Shown: piece by piece, positions 9,785-20,955 of the stretch
Position numbering within the stretch: position 1 is the first letter of the stretch
Layout of the letters: each line of letters begins with the position of its first letter
Source of the DNA: Chromera velia
Taxonomy: Eukaryota > Sar > Chromeraceae
DNA length: 25,000 nt
NCBI GenBank assembly: GCA_018398765.1
Contig: JAHBMJ010005882.1
Coordinates: 10,001 to 35,000 of the forward strand
Direction: 5' to 3'
Position numbers and translations under genes: made by a program
Notes under the pieces: model-generated
The model's input: only the letters and a program-made list of their open reading frames with translations
What the model was told of the DNA's origin: nothing
The model's database searches: none

Positions 9785-11969
9785 TCACTCCTGAGTCTCG
9801 TCCTCGGCTTTCGACTTCTTGGCTGGCCTCATCACGTCATTGTCATAAGGCGCCAGGGGCACCCCCTCCTCCGCAACCTCCATGTCGTGCTGGTGATCGG
9901 GGGCAGAGGGAGCGGGAGGAGCGGAAGAGGAGGAAGAGGAAGAGGCGGGAGGAAGGGCGGCAGAATTGGAGCCAGACGCAACGACTGGGATCTGTGAGGG
10001 AAAGGGAAGGGTGACTGGGCCCTCAGAGACCCCGGCAGTCGTCTGGGGGTTTTCCCTCTCCGTCTCCTGGGGCTCCGTCTCGGGCTCTGCCGTCTCTCTC
10101 GGGCCCCCTCCTCCCATCCACTCGTCGTCATCCCCGGTTGGGAAGTATCTGGGGCTGCGGGGGGTGAAGGGGGAGTCGCTGTCATCGTCGTCGTCGTCCT
10201 CCCCATCACTTCCACTTCCACTTCCAGCACGTGCAGGCTGTCCCCTTCCGATTATATGAGAGAACAGAGAGCCCATCCGAGACCTCAGATTCGCACGGGG
10301 AGACCCAGGAGGAGAGTTCGCCCCCCCTCCTCCTCCCCCGCCGGAGGAAACGGAGTACATACCGTCGTCGGAGTCGTCCGAACAGTCGGACGACGCACGC
10401 ATGCGTCTTCCCCTCTGGTTGCGGTACTGCATCTCGAACGCGATCGCACGGAGAGCTGAACTCTCGGCATCCGGACCCTGTGCGAGTGCGTCACGCATCT
10501 CCTGCAAGAGCGGCTCGGCTTTCTCAAGCAGACGCGAGACACGAGCAGAGGTGTCGAGAGCGAGAACATCCCGCAGGAGGGCGATCGAAGCTTCTTTCTT
10601 GCTCACTGCTGAAGTGAGCAGAGTCTGCCTGTTCGAACCTCGCCCTTCTTCTGCGTCTTCAAGAAGATCCTGCGCTTCCTCATCGAGCTCAGATGCCCGA
10701 AGAATTGCAGAAGCGACACGAACTTCGGTGTTGGGGGGGGGGAGGGCCTCGCGGGTGTCGACGAAGGGGAGAGGGACTGTGCCTGAGACTGACGATTCAG
10801 TGTCAACCGTTTCGGCGTTCCCTTCTCCCTCTTGCTGCTGCTGCTGCTGCTGTGGTTTTTGGAATTTGATCGTGTACGACAGGATGTCCATTTCGGTCTG
10901 TTGAGGCGACAGGGGAGGGACAACTTGCACAGAGACGAGAACGTTGCGCTCTTCATTCCACGCGAGGTCCCCCAGGAGGACCCCAGAGGTCAAGTCTGCC
11001 CCCTCGTGTCCTGGAACCTTCAGAGCCAGGCAGCCGTTCAGACCCTGACAGAGCAGGGTGGCCTGACAAACTGCTGTGGCCAGAAGACCCCTGAGGGACT
11101 TGGAGACAACTTTCGGGATCGATTTGCCGTCACTGATGAAGAAGAAGTCCCCTCTTCCCTTCTGAGCAATGGCAGTCATCACCTCGGAGGAAAAGTCTGT
11201 ACCAATCCCGAACGCAGAGAACGTCACACCCCTCTCCACGTACCGTGCCGCGAGTTGACCGAGCCCCTGTGCGTCACTTATGCCTCCGTTGGGCTGTCCG
11301 TCTGAGAACAGAAACACCCGGCGAATCTCCCTCACCTGCGGGGAAGTAGCGGCAGAGGTGGGAGCAGGTTCCTCCCCGCCCTGCGGCTCATCCCCTTTCA
11401 GAAGAAGCTCTGCGGCTGCCTCAAGGGCACCAGAGATGTTCGTTGCTCCTCCCACACGGACGCTCTTGATCTGCAAAGTTCACAGCAAAAGCAGGCACAG
11501 AAAATGCAAAGATCAGAGAAGATCGAAAAAAAAGAAAGCCCCCGAAACACCTTAAGGACTCAAACGTCGGTAAGGACTCAAAAGTCGGTTGACAAACCAC
11601 GAAGAACCACTAAAAGTGCATGTATTAATAACAAAGTACAAAGATCTTCCTGACCATTTGAGTCAGCTTCTCCGGCTCTTCCAGATTCCCGTCTTCGAAC
11701 ACAACTTGAGTTTCGTTGTCATACACGAGGAAATGCAGGGTATCCCTGGGAGAAAAGTGCTTCACGACCTTGCGAACTGCTCTCTTGGCGTTGCGCAATT
11801 TTGCTCCAGCCATGCTCCCAGATCTGTCCACAACACAGGCCAGGCGAAGAGGGGGTCTCTCCTGGCCTTCAGGAAGAGGGGGCGTCTTCAGTTTCAGCAG
11901 CAAATTGAGGTCTTGGCGGACTCCACGAAGGGCCGCGCTCTGTTCGGGAACGTGGGAAACGTTCAACAT
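9785..11969 (-). CDS. von Willebrand factor A domain protein with acidic, Ser/Pro-rich tail
   Basis: Two exons, 11969-11655 and 11470-9785, join in phase 0 across a 184-base intron with donor GTCAGG and acceptor TTTGCAG, giving 666 residues. The VWA domain has a complete MIDAS: DRSGS at residues 48-52, a Thr in GGATNIS (residue 115) and an Asp in FLFSDGQPNGG (residue 162). It should therefore bind Mg2+ and protein ligands. A segment like the VWA-interacting (Vwaint) domain follows (SGVLLGDLAWNEERNVLVSV). The rest is low complexity: a poly-Gln run, a helical Leu/Glu-rich stretch, Ser/Gly and Asp runs, and a basic RPAKKSK near the end that could be a nuclear signal. Family members act as ubiquitin-ligase-associated or scaffold proteins; the role here is unknown. 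The start is uncertain. An in-frame stop lies five codons before the ATG, but an acceptor-like CTCTCCGTAG ends at about 11984, so an upstream exon is possible. Confidence 0.82.
10836..10852 (-). repeat. CAG/CTG trinucleotide run encoding poly-Gln in the VWA protein
   Basis: The plus strand shows consecutive CTG triplets. On the coding minus strand they read as consecutive CAG codons after KFQKP. Confidence 0.85.
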
Positions 11970-12210
11970 TGCGCTCAGCTTCTACGGAGAGGGAGGGCCC
12001 GATTTGGTAAACAACAGTGTCAAAGACCACTTCAAAGTACGGAATTCGAAGGCAGCTTCTCACCGGGATCAGTTCAAAACTCTCAGCAGATTCAAATCCT
12101 TCATTGATCGACACGGTTCAAGCGATGATCAATTATTAATAACACAGATGCACCACGTACAGAATACCACAGATGAGTCGATCGTTCGACTTTTGTGGTT
12201 TGGCCGGCGC

Positions 12211-14113
12211 ATGCGCGCGGTCGAGAGCCATGCCGAGCCAAAATGCCGGCTATACGGCATTAGGCGAAATGCGCCCGAAAACAGCTGCGAGAGAAAACAG
12301 CCGCGAGAGATGGTTGCTCTCGCTGCTGAGCACGCTCGGTTCTCAGGACAGCAGTGCCATTTTCTCTGCGGGCACCACGACCGCTTTCTGGTTGCCGACG
12401 CACGCAACAACGGAGTTCTTTGCTGTCTGTTGTCTGATTCCCAGCCCGCTGGCACTGAAAGCTGCGCACAGCATTGCCCAAAGTGCGCTGCGTATCGCTG
12501 TCCAGTCAATCTCTGTGGTGTGGCTGTGTGCAAAAACCATGTGAATGCCGCGGTAAGGGAAGGCGGGTCGCTGGTGCGCACTCTCTGCCAACCTTATGAC
12601 ACAGCGATTGTAGTTGCAGCAACCCCAGCAGCAAGAGCACGAACGCCGATGTCGCTTTTTGAGGCAATCCGTAGGACCGCCCACACGTCCGCGCACTCAT
12701 CCAACCGACCTCACACTGTTCCAGAAATTCCAGTGCCGGGGCAGCCCTCTATTTGTCCTTCGTCTTCACAAAGTCTCCGACCGCAGGAGTTCCGAACCCT
12801 TCTTTCTCTCGGCAGAATGCCTCCAGAACAGCAACAGCAGGCCATTGATGGAATTGTTTCTGCACGAGTACGAGAATCCGCCCTGGCCGCACAGGTACGT
12901 GAAGCTGCAGTTGCAGCTACGACAGCTGCCGATCATGATACAGACGCCAATCAGGACACCCAGATTCCCGCCCGCTCGAATATGCGTTCTTCCATGGGAC
13001 ACGACGGTAGGAACGTGTCACCGCATGCAGGAGACCGCTGTCAAGCGGCGCTTCCGAACGCCGAGCGTCCCCAGAACAGCAATGAAGGTGACGTTGAAGA
13101 AACCCTGTCAGAGTGTGGTTTCAGTGAACGGGAGAGTGCAGGGTCTTCCATGGATGTCGAGGTCGGGAACAGCTATCTAGCCAGAATGGGCCAGATGATG
13201 GACGTTGATGCGATGGCTGCCGACAGCGACATCGAGTCTGCGTGCACTGATAGGGTTGATGATGGTTCTGGGGGAGAGGATACAGGGGGTGTGCGGAAGC
13301 GTCACAGGGAGATAGCAGAGCGCCGTTCAACAAGCATTTTGCATTCGAACATGGGACGGTGCATGAGCTTCATCAACACCGAAAAAAGCAACAAGCTTGG
13401 AGTGCACTTTTTGTTTGATTATATTTTGTCCCCTTTCAAGTGCTCCCGAGGGCAGAGTTACATCGCCGCGGGGGTGCGTCGCTTCTTTTCGAGTCTGTCC
13501 GCCCGGTTTGGCATGATGGGGTTCCCCCTTCTCTACGTCACGGGGTTTCTTTTCCCCGCTTTACACTGGAAAGAGACGTGCTGGGGAGAGGTATTGGGGG
13601 CAGTGGTGAAACCAATCTTTCATGGAGGTATTTCCAATACTTTCGGAGGAAAATGGTCAGGTGCCACTGGGGGCGGAGGACAAAGACGTAGCGGTTCGAA
13701 GCCTGGAAAGCTCTCATGGGCGAAAGCGGCAGGTTTTGCTCCTGCACACAACCAGTTGATAGCGCAGCTCTTGTTTGCCTCTCATGCTGCCGCCTCGCTC
13801 GAGTCCTTCCGGTCGGTTGTGTTCGATCACTTCCTCTCGGGTGCAATCGCAAAGGGGAATACGATCGCACGGAGACTCTGCGCGTCTGGTCTTGAGCACC
13901 TGTCGCCCGGTATGGGAAAGGTTCTCGGGACCTCACCAAAGATGATCCACCATCCAAGGGACGATGTTCAGATGTCTGTTGAACAGATCGTTCGTATTTG
14001 TGCGGGAGTGTACAAATCTGACATCACACTCTCAGCTCCCCTGATTGACATCTCAGCACCCATTCTGCGCGGTGTCCCTGGGCAAGAAGGGAACTGTTGT
14101 CGCCACTGTCAAG
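12211..14113 (+). CDS. Element exon 1: zinc-binding N-terminal region
   Basis: A single open frame runs through this exon. Candidate starts are ATG 12148 and ATG 12211; further upstream the frame lies antisense to the VWA exon and is not credible. A cysteine cluster at 12463-12540 has the spacing C-x3-C-x2-C-x4-C-x4-C-x4-C-x2-H, likely a zinc site for DNA or protein binding. A Gln/Ala/Asp-rich linker follows, then at about 13490-13600 a block (MMGFPLLYVTGFLFPALHW) resembling the 'LFP' region that precedes the Rep core in Helitron proteins. The exon probably ends before GTTGGT at 14114 in phase 1 and joins 14336 (G+TT = Val). Assignment to the element rests on continuity with the downstream Rep-like exons. 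Confidence 0.6.
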
Positions 14114-14335
14114 GTTGGTTACAGGAAAACTTCACTTAGCCATATTGCATTTTTTTTTGTAGTGAACCTCTACGTACTCAAACCAGTTTCCTTTTTCTCG
14201 CATAGTAACTGTTACGCGTCAATTTTAGTCCGCGCGCATATGACATGTCTATGCATGATTAAAAATTGAGTAATACACCGTTTAGAAAGCGTCCTCCAGG
14301 TTTATCCATAATGGGCGTTTACTTTTTCTGTGCAG

Positions 14336-14666
14336 TTTTGTCTCAACGCACCTCAACTCCCTGTGAAACACCAATTGAGTGCCCAAGGGGCCGGCGAGAG
14401 TTGGCTGCATCATCTCGAGACAGCTTCTCTTACGACATACTGGCTTACTTTGTAACTTTGACGGTCAGTATATTCGTGTGCTTCAGAAACTGTATGCGGA
14501 CGTGCATGTATGTATGTATGTGTCTGCGTGCGTGCCCCTGTATTTTGAAATTCTCTGTTTCTCTTTCTCTCTCTGTTTCTCTCTCTTTCTCTCTTTCTTT
14601 ATTTCTTTCTTTCTTTCTTATTTTCTTTCTTCTTCTCACTCTCTCTCCCTCTCTCCCTCTCTTTCC

Positions 14667-14754
<88 letters not shown>

Positions 14755-14761
14755 ATGTGTG

Positions 14762-14809
<48 letters not shown>

Positions 14810-14831
14810 TGCGTGCGTATGTGTGTGTGTA

Positions 14832-14874
<43 letters not shown>

Positions 14875-14875
14875 G

Positions 14876-14928
<53 letters not shown>

Positions 14929-16539
14929 GTGTGTCTGTGTGTGTGTATGCATGCATGCGAGTGTGTGCGTGTGGTGTGTGCGTCTGGTTATGAGTGTGTA
15001 CGTCTATATGCATGTGTATATGTGTGTGTTTTGCTGCGTGTTTTTGAGACGTTGCCATGGTATACCGCTACACTCTCTTTGCAGTTGAATCACAACGAGT
15101 GCCCAGGTGTGCGGGTTTTCACGGAGAAGATGAAGGCTTGGTACGGTGAAGAGGACAAGACGGCCTTGCTTGGACACATTGTAGAAGTGCAAATCCTCTG
15201 GAAACGTTGGCAGGTGAGACGCCAGGCTGCGCCGCCAGTGGATGTGTCCTTTTCAGACTTCTGAAGACATGCCTACCCTCCTAAGTGGTGCGATTCTCTC
15301 TGCTGAGCTTGCTATCTATTCGTTTTGCACTTCTATCTTTCTTTGTACAGATCCTTAGTTTCTGGTGGCTGTCAGTCGCGGAAGACTATGAAAAGTTTTT
15401 GCACTTCTGGACGCAGGATCTCATGTGGAACTGGATCCTCCACTCAGACGAACGGCCTCTCGGGACAATGAGACACGGAGTTCTTCGCCAGGTGCGTTAA
15501 TAAGATGCGCTGTTCACTACGTACAAACAAAACCAAACCGCTCAGCTATCCTAATCACATATATGATTGACTATCCTCCAGTGAGTCTTTCAAGTTTTTT
15601 TACCTTACAGAGTCTTTGTACGTCAATGGCCGGATGCCACCAAGTGTGCGGAGTTCCTGGACTATCGTCCTTTCGAAGTGATTGCAAAGTGGCTGAAATA
15701 TGTTTGGTCTGCTTCGTTGTGTGCAGGAGTGGCAACCGACTGATGTGACCACTGCCGGACATGGACATTCACTTTTTTATCCCAAAGGAGCCGTTGACCC
15801 CAACACGGGCCTTCGCTCCACAATGGAGGAAGCCGCTCGGCGGGTTGCAGTGAACGATGAGGAGGTGTTCAACTCAGCAGGCGATTCTCCATACACGAAC
15901 CCCGAGCACCTTCGATGCCCCTGTGGAGACCGAAGGGGACAACCTTGTATGAATGAGGAGCACATTCGTCAGCGTGTGTGTTTTTGTCAGGGCTGCACGC
16001 CCGAGATGCTTATTCGCGCATGGTTGGTCGAGGACTGGGCAGACATGAGGCACGTTCGCGAACGTCGGGAGGTTGTTGTGAACCACGACTGCCGGCGAGG
16101 GGGAGAGCGATGCATGAAGTGGGTATTGAATGAAGAGGGAGTGTACGTCCAGAAATGCCGTGTCGGAAAACACCCCCTCTCGAACTTTTATTATTATGAG
16201 AAAATGAAGCCGAAGTGGAACGACCAAGTCATGAGACTTTTTGAGTGTCTACAGCTTTGCCGTTGTGCAGTTGTGGTGCGAGGAGGACACTGCAGACTGT
16301 GTGCAGGAGGTTGGCCTCCAGGCAGAGGTGACGCAGACCATCAGCACTCAGTTGAGGACCTTCTCCTGCCGAATGCCTTGATGGGAGACAAACATTTTTA
16401 CGCATGTCATGCTGACGCTGTCCAGGAGGTCGATGAAAGGTCGATGCAGCCAAACAATGGACCTATTTTCTGTGCCTTCCGGGGTGCAGGAAGTCATCTG
16501 TTGATTGACGCGATCTTCGCAATCAACTACTTTGCAGAG
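14336..16539 (+). CDS. Element exons 2-6: Rep-like (HUH) region
   Basis: Exon 14336-14463 ends YDILAYFVTLT and joins exon 15085-15213 beginning LNHNECPGVRVFTEKMKAWY; together they resemble the first Rep motif (F/Y-x-T-L-T-x-N). Exon 15351-15491 follows in phase 0. Exon 15611-15677/15701 reads best as VFVRQWPDATKCAEFLDYRP, but this frame does not join 15491 in phase; a frameshift or a missed boundary is implied. Exon 15727-16539 opens with EWQPTDVTTAGHGHSLFY, which matches the Helitron pattern E-(F/W)-Q-x-x-G-x-x-H-x-H. The two His codons are at 15760-15762 and 15766-15768. Further Cys/His pairs follow (CPCGDRRGQPC). The exon ends INYFAE before GTCTGT at 16540. This region would provide the nicking and strand-transfer activity. 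Confidence 0.62.
14464..15084 (+). repeat. Large (CT)n/(GT)n microsatellite filling an element intron
   Basis: The intron between 14463 and 15085 has a TTTC/CT-rich part (about 14550-14712) passing into GT repeats (about 14712-14990). A GTGTATATATATGTGTG segment occurs twice, about 115 bases apart. Long translated frames here, on both strands, are repeat artefacts. Confidence 0.85.
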
Positions 16540-16825
16540 GTCTGTCACATCGGCCAGGCAAATTGAGTCCATCGCACTGTATATAAAAGTCTGCTTGCGT
16601 TTCGCAGTTGAATGCCTATCAGACCATCAGACGTAGTTGCATGCCCTCTTCTGAGAACATCCCTTTTGTGCAGTGTCACTGCTGCGTCTCCAATCTGAAA
16701 CGTCAGCCTCTTCATTTTCGCCCGTTGGAGCTATGATGGTTTTATTGCAAGCACCGCGGGAGCTGCCGAAATAGATGCCATCACAATGTATTGTCTTGTA
16801 TCTCTCGTTTTGCTCTTACATGCAG

Positions 16826-18555
16826 TATGTGATCAAGGTCCAGAAGCTGCTTGCTGCCATCTACCACAGTGCAAAGAGGAAGTATCTGCTTAACCCCCAG
16901 CCGCTCGTAGAAAATAATAGCGGACAGCCACAGGGTCGGCGGTACAAGTCTCAGCAAGAGCAGAGGAAAAAGCACGGCATTCCGATGCACATGACCTTGT
17001 GCGAGCCCGAAAAAATCTGGATGCTGTTGGGCTTCGAGGTTATCATGACCACAGTTGAGTCAAAGCACGTCCTCTGCTGTCCGCCTGCACAGCGACGTTC
17101 TTATGCAGAAGTCAACCAAAATAAGGGATTGAGAGTCGATGAGGAGCATGGGAACCGGCCCCCTCCTCCAACGGCACCGCATCCAGAAGACGGACAGTTT
17201 GAAGCCGCCCTTTATGCGCAGATGCGAGAACCGGATCGCATTCAGTTTGCAGCTCGTCCTTCCGAGCTTGAGGATGATCGTGGGTGGACCTATTCTCAGA
17301 CCCTTCACATTCAGGAGTACATCGACCTCAAAGGTCGGATGTGGGATAACATGACCCTCTTCAACCTTCGTCCCCCAGAGTTAAGATGGATCTCCAATCC
17401 CATCGCGTACACTCGCCTGACTGACAGTCAGGCTTACAGAGCATTAGCAGCAGAGGTTGGTCTCACCCGTGACTCGAGCCTTGTGGAGCGAGTGGCTCTC
17501 CTCATGCCCACCGAAGAGAACATCATCACCCTCCCTTTTTAGGATGGCGCGCTTCGATGGGTTCGACTCAGCGCAAATTTTCTCGAGGAGGCACTCCTGT
17601 TCGCTGCACGGTGTTCGGTGAGGCACGGCGGAGCGGCTGCACAAGCGCTTCCCCCGGAGCTTCGACTGTCCGACACCCTCTACGAAGCCGTGTTCCTCCC
17701 ACTGTGGACGTTACCGCCCGATGATCCCCAGTTTAAGCGTTTCGTGGACGGAGTTCCTGCGAGGGGGTGGCCAGTGCAGATATCGCCAATCCAGTGGCAC
17801 CTCCTGAGTGCAGACTCTATGGAGAATCCCCAATCCAGTGCATTCCGCAGCACGTCCGACTCCAGGGCCTCCGAGTCGGGGAGTGTTCCACCGAGCCAGT
17901 GGCTTCACGTCGCTGCACGCCCGTTGCACTGAAGAGATCCTCGGCAAAAGCCGGACACTGTGATCACGCACACCGCTGGCTTGCCTCGCTATCCTTTTTC
18001 TTTTTTTGTCTATGTGCTGTTGTCGCAAGGACACTTTGTCACAGAAAACGACCTTTTTGGAGAAGGAGAATTTGTGGACGCTTTCCGGCATGCGCGTCTT
18101 CTCCCTTTGATTGCCAGTCGTGCTGACGATCAAACTGCTTCGGTCTCTGATCCGCTTACGTGCCAGACTGGAGAGGTAGTCTCCGACAGAGCTGACCAGG
18201 GGTCCTCAACAGCAGCAACAGTCAATGTAGAGATGCAACTGGCTACCGTTCCGGAGGTCGATCAAGTGACCTTTCGCATCATTGATGACATGCGCATGCG
18301 CGCGTATAGCACGTCATGGAAAAGTGATACCATTCTCTGTGCACAGCGCACGTTGATTGAGGCTTTGGTAGAGGGCCGCGTGCGTCCATCCCCCCTTCCA
18401 AAGGTCCGTTATAGCAGGAGTGCTTCAACAAGTTTTTGCGCAAGCAGGATCCGCGCGACAGCGCCCTGCTTGCGCTCTTCTGCAGAAGGCTATCCTTTAT
18501 CTTCCTCTCGCTCTCCGATGCTCTGCGTCGACGTCACTTGCTCAGCCCGGCTTCC
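16826..18555 (+). CDS. Element exons 7-8: second Rep tyrosine and linker to helicase, two in-frame stops
   Basis: The exon opens YVIKVQKLL, so splicing to the previous exon gives INYFAEYVIK. That fits the Y-x3-Y-x2-K arrangement of Y2 Rep proteins. It continues TLCEPEKIWMLLGF, resembling the E-x-x-x-W-x-L-G segment after the Helitron Rep tyrosines. TAG at 17540-17542 and TGA at 17930-17932 interrupt one continuous frame; coding-type sequence resumes in the same frame after each (DGALRWVRLSANF; FVYVLLSQGHFVTENDLFGE). A 38-base intron (18380-18417, GTGCGT...TAGCAG) restores the frame for ECFNKFLRKQDPRDSALLAL. That exon plausibly ends at 18555 before GTTGTC. Confidence 0.55.
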
Positions 18556-18650
18556 GTTGTCGATCTTTCCATCGGTTGAAGAAGTTCCCTGAATTTCTGC
18601 TTTATTATGAATTCACTCTTCTATGACGGTGTATGCCCATCACCATGCAG

Positions 18651-20955
18651 GTATGGTTTCACGAGATACAAAGTGAAAACTCCGATTTGCTGGCTTCGAT
18701 GGAACAATCCCGTCGGGAGCGTATCGCACGAGCCGTTCTCAGCGAAATCCGAGTACCCCCTGGGTACACTGGCTTCATGCCCACCGTTGAGCAGCTGGCG
18801 GCTACGGAACCCGACGAAGAGACCCGTCAATGGATCCCTCCTCACTTTGAAGTGCCTTTCAATGAGGAGCTTTTCCAGGCAGTCCGCCGCGAGCTTCTTA
18901 AACGGAACGATGAGACCCGAGCGATTGTCCTCTCCATACCCGAAGAAGAGCAGCGTCAGCTGTTGAGGAACGAACTCCGCCAATCCTTTGAAGAGCAAGC
19001 AGCGTGGCTTGAGTATGCATACGGAGAAGTCGATCGTTTCATCTTGAACAACAACTCAACCGATCGGGGTCTGATACTTCTCGGTTCTCCAGGTCAGCAA
19101 AAACGAAGGTGCAATAAGGTCCTCCGGTGTCCTGCAGGTGTAACACGCATTTGAGTGTGCAGAGCTCCACCCCTTTTCATATGAGTTTCTTTTTCTGCAG
19201 CTACGCATAACAAAGGTGCTCTGTACAATGTCATGCTTTTTTCCCATTCGGATCACGATGAAGGACAGCCAGGCTAGCAGGCAGAGTTATGTTCGCTGGA
19301 CACCGCAGCATGCAAGTACATCTCAAATGTGAACACGTCTGAAGGTACCCTCCTGAATGTACCTTGCAGGTTCAGGGAAGAGCTTTTACATGAAATGCGT
19401 CCTGGCATACGCACAGGCACGAGGGCTGCGAGTGGAGATCTCAACACTCGTCAGTACGCACATGCGCAGAAATTTAAATCAAATGACCGTCACGTTGCGA
19501 ATGTGCGTACGTGCTTGTCTTGGACGCTGTACGCATGGAAGGGCCGTCCTATGTGGCTGTCTAATTAACACCTAAACTGAATTTCTGTCTGCCTGTTGAA
19601 ATACTTTTCTGTATGTTTGCCTGCTTTCCTACCCTCTGACATTCCCTACCAGCCTGCCTTGCCTGTGTGGCACTAGCTGTTTCTCTGCTTTTGCCTATCT
19701 GATTTCAGTGAAAATGCTTGCCTTTGCCTATCCATTGCAGTGCAAAAAGCGCGCGGTGATGTTGGGCGGGGTCCATTGGGCCCAGCTGTTACTCACGGGA
19801 TCGCGGAAGATCAACGCCCCGGACCAAAGCTTGGACACCATGATGCAGCGCTTCTCTCTGACCCACAACCAGCTCAAACAGGTGCTTCTCCGCCGACTCC
19901 ACATTTTAGCGATTGACGAGATTTCGTTGACTGCGGAGGAAGACATAGAGCTCGCTGGCCGCCTCAAGGAGCGGCTGAACGGTGTATCATATGGAAAGGC
20001 CGGTGGAATGCTCATTGTGGCGACCGCCGATTCGCGCCAGATGGGAAACATCGAGGACATGCATGTGATGAAATGCCCGACGTTTCCTCTTCAATGGCGC
20101 GTGGCTCTCCTCCGTTGCAACGTGCGTGCAAAGTGTGCTCTCACCCTTCAAATGCAGCGAGTCCTCCAGGCTGGGATGGTCGGGGCAACGACTGACCAGG
20201 AAAGAAGAGAGACTGAGGCGTCCTTGCGTCGAGCCATTCATGACTTTGTTGTGTTGGCACAGAAGGCTCCGTCTTTTGCCGCTCTACCTCCTGGTACTCC
20301 GTGTGTCCTGTCTAGACACAAGGGTATCGAGGCTGCGCAGAGGGAGGTTGTACATACAGAAGCTCAGCGACGAGCAGACGGGGACAGTCAGGTGCTCGAG
20401 TGTGACGCGATTGACGTGATCAAAGACGTCCTCAGTGGCAGGTATGAAGAGATTCGAGATCCCAACCACCGACGCATCTTGGATCGATCCACATTTAAGA
20501 GGAAAGTTGTCATCTCTGTGCACGCCGCCTACCGATTCACGCAGAACGACAGCCAGGGCCGGTACTGCAACCAACAGCTGTGCATGGTGCTGGCAGTCCG
20601 TCCTCCGTCTGCTCCTCCAGGAGGGCAACGACTCGTTGCAGAGACTGCAAAAGGCATTGCAGAGCAGGGGCCAGTCATCACAGTTGCTCTGGCTCCGGAA
20701 ACAGTTCAAGTGCTTCCATCCGGGCAGGAGTGCGAACGTCTCGCTCGGGACTGCATAGATGGATGGAAGATGGAGAATATTCGCTTTGTAGAGAGTCACC
20801 ACCTTTATCTCGGAAGCTTTGTGGGGTACAGATGGCAGCTTGCCCTCACCTCTGCAGTCACCTGGTCTTTGCACTCCGTTCAAGGGGACGGTTTCGCGAG
20901 CCTTGCAACCCGCATTGGACGTAAAAAGGACTACGACCACATTTACTCCTTCTAG
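18651..20955 (+). CDS. Element exons 9-11: Pif1-type superfamily 1 helicase
   Basis: Exon 18651-19092 begins VWFHEIQSENSDLLASMEQS, like the stretch before the helicase in RepHel proteins, and ends LILLGSPG. Exon 19370-19449 starts within the same Gly codon and reads SGKSFYMKC, giving Walker A GSPGSGKS. Exon 19741 onward supplies KRAVMLGGVHWAQLL (motif Ia, as in Pif1 'GGxT/VH'), Walker B ILAIDEIS at about 19903-19926, ATADSRQ (motif III with the D-x-R-Q), and TWSLHSVQGDG at 20860-20892 (like Pif1 T-x-H-K-x-Q-G). TAG at 20953-20955 falls just before MLMVAFTRV, the counterpart of the 'YVALSR' motif. The helicase domain therefore continues past the stop. It would unwind the strand during rolling-circle transposition. 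Confidence 0.78.

Noticed and set aside
11716-12147. Open frame on the plus strand upstream of the element's first Met
   Set aside because: It runs antisense through the VWA exon that encodes the MIDAS motif; the minus-strand reading is the real one.
14266-15264. Long plus and minus frames of Cys/Val, Ser/Leu or Thr/His repeats
   Set aside because: They are translations of CT/GT microsatellite; only the flanking parts at 14336-14463 and 15085-15213 are coding.
17540-20955. Stop-codon reassignment as the explanation of the internal stops
   Set aside because: Both TAG and TGA occur, and the Spt6-like and VWA genes end with TGA in the expected places, so decay is simpler.
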